Positions 5,374-10,467 of a stretch of 10,467 bases of DNA are shown here, piece after piece (the first letter of the stretch is position 1; every line of letters begins with the position of its first letter). A program made the translations under genes and the position numbers. The DNA comes from Candidatus Bathyarchaeota archaeon (lineage in GTDB: Archaea > Thermoproteota > Bathyarchaeia > TCS64): NCBI GenBank assembly GCA_013329615.1, contig DUKA01000018.1, positions 1 through 10,467 on the forward strand. Reading direction: 5' to 3'. A model generated the notes under the pieces. The model was given only the letters and a program-made list of their open reading frames with translations. It searched no databases and had not been told where the DNA came from.

Positions 5374-6522
5374 CTAGAGGGTGTAGTTGGCGGTGTAGGG
5401 GGCGCGCCAGTCCTTGTACCAGCCCACGACGCGTGGGCCGTCCTCCTCGACCAAGACTGTGTCACTGCTCCAGAGCAGCTCGCCCTTGGGTCCCTCGACG
5501 ACCGGGCGTATGACTAGCGCCAACCCGGGGCATATCTTGGTGTCGTCCTTGGCGGAGAGGTATGGCGCCTCCACGTCGGCGACTCCTATGCCGTGGCCGA
5601 GGGCGAGTCCCTCGACGAGCTTCGCGCCCCGCTCCTTTGCTGTCGCCTTCATCGCCTTGTAGACGTCGCTGCACTTGGCTCCGGGTTTCATGGCTGCGAG
5701 CGCCGCCTCCCTCATGGCGACGAGGCCGTTGTATGCCTCCCTCTGCTCGGCGGTGGGGTATCCCTGTGTCATCAGGCGGCTGCCGGTTCCCCAGTAGCCG
5801 TCGATGCTGTAGCGCGCTTCTATGCGAACATATTCGCCTTCCTTGAGCTTCTTCTCGTGGCCTATGCCGTAGTAGGGGGCGCGTGGCCAGAACTTCGAGG
5901 CGTTGGGCCCGCTCGCGCCCTGGCTGATGCTTTGGCCTCCGATGACGTCGAGGCCGCGCTCGAGGCAGTGGACGCGCGTCTCCTCGGCGAGGCTCATCTC
6001 GCTGCGTGTGCTCGTGATGAGTACGTGGTGCTGCGTGCCGAAGATGCCGTGGTCGACTCTGTAGGCGACGTCTTCGAGCGCCTCAAGCTCCTCCTCGGTC
6101 TTCACCGCGCGAAGCTCCCTGATGAGGCCGTCGCAGCTCGCCCAAGTTGTCCCGGATAGGAGCTTCTTGAGCTGCTGGAGCGTCGCCTCGGGGATTCTCA
6201 GGAGGTCTACGCCTATGCGTGCCTCCTTCTTCGCCTTGAGCGCGTCTGCGACCGCCTTCGCGAAGGTGTCCACGCCGCCGCTGTAGGTGGCGGTCTTCTT
6301 GACGCTGCTGAGCGTCACGATTGTCTCCGCCCACTCCTCTGGTGCGATTATTGTTGGGTCGCCCCGCTTCGGCCAGACTACGGCGACGGGGGAGTCGTGG
6401 TATAGTGCGAGGAAGGGCACCGCGGCGCCCGCCATGTAGGTGAAGTTGTCCGCGCCCGTGACCAAGACCACGTCGAACGTTGAGCCCTTGACCGCCGCGA
6501 CTATCTTATCGTAGAGTTCCAT
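5374..6522 (-). CDS. M24-fold protein A lacking the dinuclear metal site (creatinase/ectoine-hydrolase-like)
   Basis: This 382-residue protein has the two-domain layout of creatinase/prolidase: a creatinase-type N-domain (GADNFTYMAGAAVPF at residues 23-37) and a C-terminal pita-bread domain from about 150. Aligning its motifs with E. coli aminopeptidase P, the five metal ligands Asp-Asp-His-Glu-Glu become Glu235, Thr246, His310, Arg339 and Ser353; only the histidine survives. This is the state known from creatinase, and ectoine hydrolase EutD/DoeA is another member with a non-peptidase substrate, so a C-N hydrolase on a small amidine or amide is more likely than a peptidase. The ATG at 6522 follows TAAGGAGG, in which the upstream gene's stop overlaps the ribosome site. 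It sits between a paralogue of identical length and an AstE-type deacylase. DMSP lyase DddP is another non-peptidase M24 member, so lyase chemistry cannot be excluded. Confidence 0.85.
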   Translation of the reverse strand: MELYDKIVAAVKGSTFDVVLVTGADNFTYMAGAAVPFLALYHDSPVAVVWPKRGDPTIIAPEEWAETIVTLSSVKKTATYSGGVDTFAKAVADALKAKKEARIGVDLLRIPEATLQQLKKLLSGTTWASCDGLIRELRAVKTEEELEALEDVAYRVDHGIFGTQHHVLITSTRSEMSLAEETRVHCLERGLDVIGGQSISQGASGPNASKFWPRAPYYGIGHEKKLKEGEYVRIEARYSIDGYWGTGSRLMTQGYPTAEQREAYNGLVAMREAALAAMKPGAKCSDVYKAMKATAKERGAKLVEGLALGHGIGVADVEAPYLSAKDDTKICPGLALVIRPVVEGPKGELLWSSDTVLVEEDGPRVVGWYKDWRAPYTANYTL

Positions 6523-6535
6523 CTCATCATCCTCC

Positions 6536-7684
6536 TTAGTGGACGGCCCTGAAGCCGGTCACCTCGTATATCCTGTCCCAGCTGCGGTACCAGCTGAGCT
6601 TCCTTGCGCCCTCGTGTGTGATCTCGTAGACGTCGCGGTCGACGATTATCTCGCGACGTGGGCCGAGTGTCTCGACTCCGAGGGCGATGACGTTGCCGGT
6701 CTTCAGCTCCGCCGGGTACCCGGCGACGAGGTAGGGTGCCTCGAAGTGGCTGCATCCGACTCCAGCGCCTATGATTGTGCCGTGGAGTTTGGCGCCCGCC
6801 TTCTCTGCCTCGGAGGCTACCTTGGCATATATCTTGTCGCAGCGCGCACCCGGTTTGAGGAGGCCCTCCGCCACCTGTTTGAGATACTGGTTCTCGGCGT
6901 ACGCGTCCTCGATCTCCTGCGGTGCGTAGCCGGTGTACGCCATCCTGCTGATGCTGCACCAGTAGCCCATGGCGTGTGCGGTGATGTCGTTTCGTATGAG
7001 TATGCCCTCGTCGATGTCGCCGCTGTGGGGCGCGTAGGCGAGGCGAGTGTCGTCGCCGAACGTCGTGGCGATGTGGCCGACGCCGCTTGCGCCGCTCTCA
7101 AAGGCGTGGACGCGCACCCTCTCAGCATACTCGGCTACCGTGTATCCGGGTCCCCAGAGTGTCCCCTCGAGGTGGTTTAGGGCGTGTATGATGCCGCGGT
7201 CCGCGAACTCGCAGCTCTTCTCGATGAGTGCTACCTCGGCGGGGGTCTTCACGGCGCGTGCCTCGCTCAGGGCGGCGTCGACGGGGACGAGCTTCGCCTT
7301 CGAAGCCGCTTTCACCGCCTCGACCAGTCCTGCGGAGGTCCGCTCAGCGTCGAATCCTATCTTCCCCTTCGTGAGCCCCATGCCTGTCAGGGTCTTCGCG
7401 AGCGTCTTCGCGAATGCCGCGGGGTGCGGTCCCTCGTTCTCGTCGTAGGCAACCGCGGCCTCCATCCAGCCCTGATCCTTGACGGCCTGAAGCCAGTCGA
7501 CGGGTGTGACTACCGCGCATGTGTCCCCCTCGGCGGGGATGATGGCGGCGGCCTGCCTCTCCGGGTAGTTATCCGCGAAGGGCAGAGTCGCCCCCGTCAG
7601 GTAGTGGAAGTTGTCGGCGCCGAAGACGACGAAGGCGGAGCAGCCCGCCGCGTCGACCAGCCGCCTGATCATAGTCTCATCCAT
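6536..7684 (-). CDS. M24-fold protein B lacking the dinuclear metal site (paralogue of A)
   Basis: Also 382 residues, with the same N-terminal signature as its neighbour (GADNFHYLTGATLPF at residues 22-36). In the pita-bread domain the ligand positions of aminopeptidase P are filled by Asp233, Ser244, Ala307, Gly336 and Arg350, so only the first aspartate remains. The two paralogues keep different single ligands, so they are not a recent duplication and may do different steps, or pair as a heterodimer (M24 proteins are commonly dimers). The usual GHGIG motif is GAGVG here, losing the catalytic histidine of creatinase as well; this copy might be a structural partner or use another mechanism. 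The ATG at 7684 follows AAGGAG (7700-7695) with ten bases spacing. A 68-base gap separates it from glyA; protein A starts 13 bases after its stop codon. The fold is confident, the activity unknown. Confidence 0.82.
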   Translation of the reverse strand: MDETMIRRLVDAAGCSAFVVFGADNFHYLTGATLPFADNYPERQAAAIIPAEGDTCAVVTPVDWLQAVKDQGWMEAAVAYDENEGPHPAAFAKTLAKTLTGMGLTKGKIGFDAERTSAGLVEAVKAASKAKLVPVDAALSEARAVKTPAEVALIEKSCEFADRGIIHALNHLEGTLWGPGYTVAEYAERVRVHAFESGASGVGHIATTFGDDTRLAYAPHSGDIDEGILIRNDITAHAMGYWCSISRMAYTGYAPQEIEDAYAENQYLKQVAEGLLKPGARCDKIYAKVASEAEKAGAKLHGTIIGAGVGCSHFEAPYLVAGYPAELKTGNVIALGVETLGPRREIIVDRDVYEITHEGARKLSWYRSWDRIYEVTGFRAVH

Positions 7685-7722
7685 GGATGCATCTCTCCTT
7701 AGAACTATGAAGCATGGGGTGT

Positions 7723-7745
7723 GGGGCGTTAAGAAACTATGCCCC
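7723..7745 (-). repeat. Short inverted repeat between glyA and the M24 pair
   Basis: GGGGC (7723-7727) and GCCCC (7741-7745) can pair around a 13-base loop just after the glyA stop. On the minus strand the loop holds TTTCTTAA. It could be a processing site or a weak terminator. CATAGTT also occurs twice in this gap (7703-7709 and 7735-7741). No clear TATA box is visible, so the M24 genes may be read from glyA. Confidence 0.25.
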
Positions 7746-7752
7746 GATGCGA

Positions 7753-9075
7753 TTACCTGATCTTCACGTACTCGTAGGCCTTTGTGGCGTTCTCGAAGCA
7801 GTACTGGACCTTTTCGAAGCCGCTGCGTAGCTCGGCGGCATCTCCCTGAACCTTCTCGGGGGGATCACCGTCGACGACTATGCGTTTCATTAGCTCGGCG
7901 ACCTCGACCATCTCGGTCTCCTTCATGCCGAGGCGGGTGAGTTCGGCTGTGCCGAGGCGTATGCCTCCGGGGTTCATGTAGTGGCGCCCCTCCTTCACGT
8001 CCCAAGGCAGGAGGTTGCGGTTGATTATGATGCCTGCCTTCTCCAGCTGCTTCTCGACGGACCCGCCGTCTCCGTACTTTGTTATGTCGATGAGGAGTAT
8101 GTGGCTCTCCGTGAATCCCTTGTGCTCGGCGAGCACCTTGAAGCCACGCTCGTAGAGCGCCTGTCCGAGTGCTTTACTGTTCTTTATGACCTGCTCGGCG
8201 TAGGCTTCGCCGAACTGGAGCATCTCGGCCGAGGCGATGGCGACGCCCGCGAGGGCGTGGAGGTGGTGGTTGCTGACGAGGCCGGGGAGGGTCGCCTTCT
8301 TGATGGGCTCGGCGTACTTGTCCCAGCTAAGCACTGTGCCATGCTGTGGCCCGAAGAACGTCTTGTGTGTGCTGACGGTGACCGTGTCGACTCCCTCCCT
8401 GAGAGGGTCTTGGAACTTGCCGCCCGCGATGAGGCCACTGACGTGCGCACTATCGTAGTGGATCATGGTGCCGGCGTCGTGGAAGACGCCCGCGAGTTCC
8501 TCGACTGGGTGGGGGAATGGGAAGACGCTGCCGCCGAATATGACGAGTTTAGGTGCCTTGCCGTCCTCGACGAGCTTCATGAGCCTCTGCGCCGTCTTAT
8601 CGACGTCAATGTTGAGTTCTTCGTAGTCGAGGGGTAGGTACTCGACCTCTAGGCCGGTTACGGCGCCGGCTGTGCCTCCGAGGTTCTTACGCCCGTACGT
8701 GATGTGGCCACCGCAGGTGATAGGGAGCGCCATGATTGTGTCCCCGGGCTCCGTGAAGGCGGTGTAGACGACGAGGTTGGAGACGACGCCCGAGATGGGG
8801 CGGGGGTCAACGAATTCTGCCCTGAAGAGCCTCTTCTCGAGGTCTATGCAGATGGACTCGACCTTGTCTATCCACTCGCAGCCGGCGTAGACGCGTTCTC
8901 CGACCCAGCCCTCGGCGTAGCGGTTACCGAAGTCTGTCGTGAGGGCCTCGCGCACGGCGGGGCTCGGCACGTTCTCGCTCGCTATAAGGGGTATGTACCT
9001 GTTGAATGCCTTATGGTGGTCCTGAAGGGCGCCGAGTACCTCGTCGTAGTACTGGCGCGGCGTCTTGACACTCAT
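7753..9075 (-). CDS. glyA: Serine hydroxymethyltransferase
   Basis: This PLP enzyme interconverts serine and glycine, moving a one-carbon unit to or from a pterin carrier (tetrahydrofolate or, in many archaea, tetrahydromethanopterin). The 440 residues contain the family landmarks in order: IASENVPSP near 31-39, NRYAEGWVGERVYAGCEWID at 51-70, the cofactor region DSAHVSGLIAGG at 208-219, and STHKTFFGPQ with the Schiff-base Lys238. The Phe in THKTFFGPQ and the length fit the archaeal branch. I prefer ATG at 9075; GTG at 9078 is directly before it. A TATA box at 9103-9114 puts the transcript start within a few bases of these codons, so the mRNA is probably leaderless or nearly so. It may be the first gene of the cassette with the M24 pair and AstE-like gene, in which case glycine/serine or one-carbon metabolism could link to that pathway, but glyA is also a housekeeping gene. 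Confidence 0.95.
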   Translation of the reverse strand: MSVKTPRQYYDEVLGALQDHHKAFNRYIPLIASENVPSPAVREALTTDFGNRYAEGWVGERVYAGCEWIDKVESICIDLEKRLFRAEFVDPRPISGVVSNLVVYTAFTEPGDTIMALPITCGGHITYGRKNLGGTAGAVTGLEVEYLPLDYEELNIDVDKTAQRLMKLVEDGKAPKLVIFGGSVFPFPHPVEELAGVFHDAGTMIHYDSAHVSGLIAGGKFQDPLREGVDTVTVSTHKTFFGPQHGTVLSWDKYAEPIKKATLPGLVSNHHLHALAGVAIASAEMLQFGEAYAEQVIKNSKALGQALYERGFKVLAEHKGFTESHILLIDITKYGDGGSVEKQLEKAGIIINRNLLPWDVKEGRHYMNPGGIRLGTAELTRLGMKETEMVEVAELMKRIVVDGDPPEKVQGDAAELRSGFEKVQYCFENATKAYEYVKIR

Positions 9076-9102
9076 CACGTATCCCCATGAGCCACGAAGG
9101 GG

Positions 9103-9114
9103 GAAATTTATGCT
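9103..9114 (-). promoter_or_regulatory. TATA box of glyA
   Basis: The minus strand reads GCATAAATTTCC, with its centre about 25 bases before 9083. The start codon is at 9075/9078, so the leader would be eight bases or less. Confidence 0.55.
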
Positions 9115-9139
9115 TTACCAAAACATACCGGGTAAGTGG

Positions 9140-9514
9140 TTAGTAGAAATGCTGTATCTCGATGATATAGCCCTCAGGGTCCTTGAACATGAACTGGCGT
9201 AGGTTCATCCCGGGCTCGTCGTGTGGCTCGCTCATCGTCTCGATGTCGAGCTTTTTTAAGTGATGGTACCACGCGTCGACGTCGGGGACGAGTATCGTGA
9301 TCATGACGGGTTTACTCTTCGCCGGCTTGAGGCTGCCCTTCTTACCATCCACGAGGCCGATGTTGGAGTTGCTCCCGAGCTTGAGGACCTTCGCCCAGCC
9401 CTGATCGACTATTATCTTGAGCCCCATAACCTCCGTGTAGAACCTTACCGCCTTGGCGAGGTCGTCGTAGTAGAGGAACGTCACCAAACCTTCTATCTTC
9501 GGCAATTCTTGCAC
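9140..9514 (-). CDS. VOC-fold (glyoxalase/bleomycin-resistance/dioxygenase) protein
   Basis: This 124-residue protein has the two beta-alpha-beta-beta-beta modules of the vicinal oxygen chelate fold. Module one is LVTFLYYDDLAKAVRFY...GLKI, module two is MITILVPDVDAWYHHLKKL...FKDPEGYIIEI. The C-terminal DPEGYIIEI with Glu119 is the classic VOC metal-ligand strand. The metal-binding His usually found in the first strand is replaced (VTF), and the second-module His is also absent (MIT), so metal binding is doubtful and the ligand is unknown. The start is GTG at 9514. A TATA-like CATAAACTC centred 25 bases upstream suggests a leaderless transcript beginning at this codon. It precedes glyA on the same strand with a 64-base gap holding the glyA promoter, so co-transcription is possible but not needed. 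The fold is clear; activity cannot be assigned. Confidence 0.82.
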   Translation of the reverse strand: MQELPKIEGLVTFLYYDDLAKAVRFYTEVMGLKIIVDQGWAKVLKLGSNSNIGLVDGKKGSLKPAKSKPVMITILVPDVDAWYHHLKKLDIETMSEPHDEPGMNLRQFMFKDPEGYIIEIQHFY

Positions 9515-9534
9515 CTGATTGATTGTCCACGTTT

Positions 9535-9543
9535 GAGTTTATG
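9535..9543 (-). promoter_or_regulatory. TATA-like box of the VOC gene
   Basis: The minus strand reads CATAAACTC centred at 9539, exactly 25 bases from the GTG at 9514. The spacing predicts a transcript that starts at the start codon. The gap 9515-9651 is a divergent promoter region; for the plus strand, TTATAA (9581-9586) and GATTATTTG (9611-9619) are candidate boxes. Confidence 0.45.
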
Positions 9544-9651
9544 AGGTTTAACGCTCCTCGGACAGACTGTTAGAAAAGGGTTATAATGCCATTAACCTAT
9601 GATCAATTTCGATTATTTGTTTCCCGCGGTGAACTTTGGGGGCGCCGACTC

Positions 9652-10467
9652 GTGAGGCTGGAGACAGCCAAGACGCCAGGCATCGCGCAGGCGAGCTACT
9701 ATCTGAGCGACTTCGGTGAGGCCGTCGTCGTCGACCCTAGACGAGATGTTGAAGTCTACACGAGGCTCGCGAGGGAGGACTGCGCCAAGATACAGTACGT
9801 CCTCGAGACGCATAAGAACGAGGACTACGTCGTCGGGAGCGTCGAGTTGAAGGAGGCGGTGGGAGCGGAGATTTGCCACAGCAAGGACACGCCCTTCGCC
9901 TATGGGGACCATAACCTCACCGGAAACGAGGTAATTGGCATAGGCAGGCTCAGGATCAAGACGATTACGACGCCGGGGCACACATTCGACAGTGTCTGCT
10001 ACGCCGTCGCTGACACGAGGTTGGGGCCGGACCCCTTCATGGTCTTCACGGGGGACACACTCTTCGTCGGCGACGTCGGCAGGACGGACCTGCTTGGGCC
10101 GGAGCACTGGGAGAGGCTCTCCGGGGAGCTATTCGACAGCATACATGGCAAGCTGGTGCCTCTGGGTGATCACGTCCTCGTCTACCCGGGGCACACAGCG
10201 GGCAGCATCTGCGGCAGCAGGATAGCCGACAGGGAGATCACCACGATAGGGTTTGAGAGGAGGACGAATCCCCTGCTCCAGCTCGAGAGGGACGCCTTCG
10301 TGAGGAACAGGCTCGGGAACAGGATGCCGCGGCCGCCGTACTTCCGACGCATGGAGGAGTGGAACCTCAACGGCGCACCGCTCCTAAAATATGCCACGCA
10401 GCCGAAGCACCTACCCGTGCAGGACTTCGAGACCCTCTGGAGGCAGCCGGACGCCGTCGTCCTCGAC
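9652..10467 (+). CDS. MBL-fold persulfide dioxygenase-like protein, likely fused to rhodanese (3' end missing)
   Basis: The 272 visible codons match the metallo-beta-lactamase/rhodanese fusion group related to the sulfur dioxygenase ETHE1, which oxidises glutathione persulfide to sulfite. Seen in order: IAQASYYLSD and VVVDPRRDVEVY at the N-terminus, the metal motif LETHKNEDYVVGS (52-64), TPGHTFDSVCY (107-117), FTGDTLFVGDVGRTDL (132-147), YPGHTAGS (178-185), the linker PPYFRRMEEWN, and DFETLWRQPDAVVLD at the window edge, which looks like the first strand of a rhodanese domain. The usual HxHxDH is H54-K-N56-E-D58-Y59, so two histidines are lost. His54, His110 and Asp135 remain, the three that, as I recall, bind iron in ETHE1. 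The start is taken as GTG 9652 because homologues begin close to IAQASY; ATG 9586 is in frame and would add 22 residues. The gene is divergent from the VOC gene. Family sure; catalytic activity uncertain. Confidence 0.85.
   Translation, partial: MRLETAKTPGIAQASYYLSDFGEAVVVDPRRDVEVYTRLAREDCAKIQYVLETHKNEDYVVGSVELKEAVGAEICHSKDTPFAYGDHNLTGNEVIGIGRLRIKTITTPGHTFDSVCYAVADTRLGPDPFMVFTGDTLFVGDVGRTDLLGPEHWERLSGELFDSIHGKLVPLGDHVLVYPGHTAGSICGSRIADREITTIGFERRTNPLLQLERDAFVRNRLGNRMPRPPYFRRMEEWNLNGAPLLKYATQPKHLPVQDFETLWRQPDAVVLD

Noticed and set aside
6539..7180. 213-codon plus-strand frame opposite M24 protein B (and 7981-8637 opposite glyA)
   Set aside because: Antisense frames kept open by codon bias; sense strands carry conserved families.
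1..10467. CRISPR arrays, insertion sequences, integrases, long repeats
   Set aside because: No regularly spaced repeats, transposase-like proteins or terminal inverted repeats were seen; all long stretches are explained by single-copy genes.

Overview
The window looks archaeal, probably from a GC-rich member of the TACK group (Thermoproteota or a related uncultured lineage). Supporting signs are archaeal-type phosphoglycerate kinase and serine hydroxymethyltransferase, TATA-like boxes about 25 bases before likely transcript starts, a probably leaderless GTG-started gene, Shine-Dalgarno sites mainly inside operons, and a tRNA-Pro gene. No 16S rRNA or other marker is present, so the lineage is not fixed. 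Every gap between genes is shorter than 200 bases.

Layout from left to right. (1) Bases 1-316, minus strand: the 5' part of a DUF3795-type cysteine-rich protein, with tRNA-Pro(UGG) upstream of it. (2) Bases 503-1012, plus strand: an unrecognised protein with a probable helix-turn-helix, converging on pgk so that the two stop codons overlap. (3) Bases 1009-4413, minus strand: an AprA-like flavoprotein coupled to a very small two-cluster ferredoxin, then pgk with its own promoter. (4) Bases 4414-9075, minus strand, transcribed from high to low coordinates: glyA, two adjacent 382-residue M24 'pita-bread' proteins, and an AstE/aspartoacylase-type zinc amidohydrolase. The last three are tightly packed. 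(5) Bases 9140-9514, minus: a small VOC-fold protein. (6) Bases 9652-10467, plus, cut by the window edge: a metallo-beta-lactamase-fold protein of the persulfide dioxygenase type, apparently running into a rhodanese domain.

The most interesting part is the M24-M24-AstE cassette. Aligned by eye to prolidase/aminopeptidase P, both M24 proteins have lost most of the five metal ligands, so they are unlikely to be dinuclear metal peptidases and look more like creatinase or ectoine hydrolase (EutD/DoeA). A non-metal M24 hydrolase next to an AstE-type deacylase recalls EutD-EutE (DoeA-DoeB) of bacterial ectoine breakdown, where a cyclic amidine is opened and then deacetylated. Here the M24 partner is duplicated, glyA lies upstream and an AprA/AprB-like redox pair lies downstream. 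An archaeal pathway that breaks down a small amidine- or amide-containing compound is a reasonable but unproven reading; the substrate cannot be read from the sequence.

Several minus-strand gaps appear to use the same T-rich stretch both as an end signal for the upstream gene and as the TATA box of the next one. The AprA-like gene has an unusually long leader with a perfect 7-bp hairpin and a 12-base motif shared with the pgk leader.
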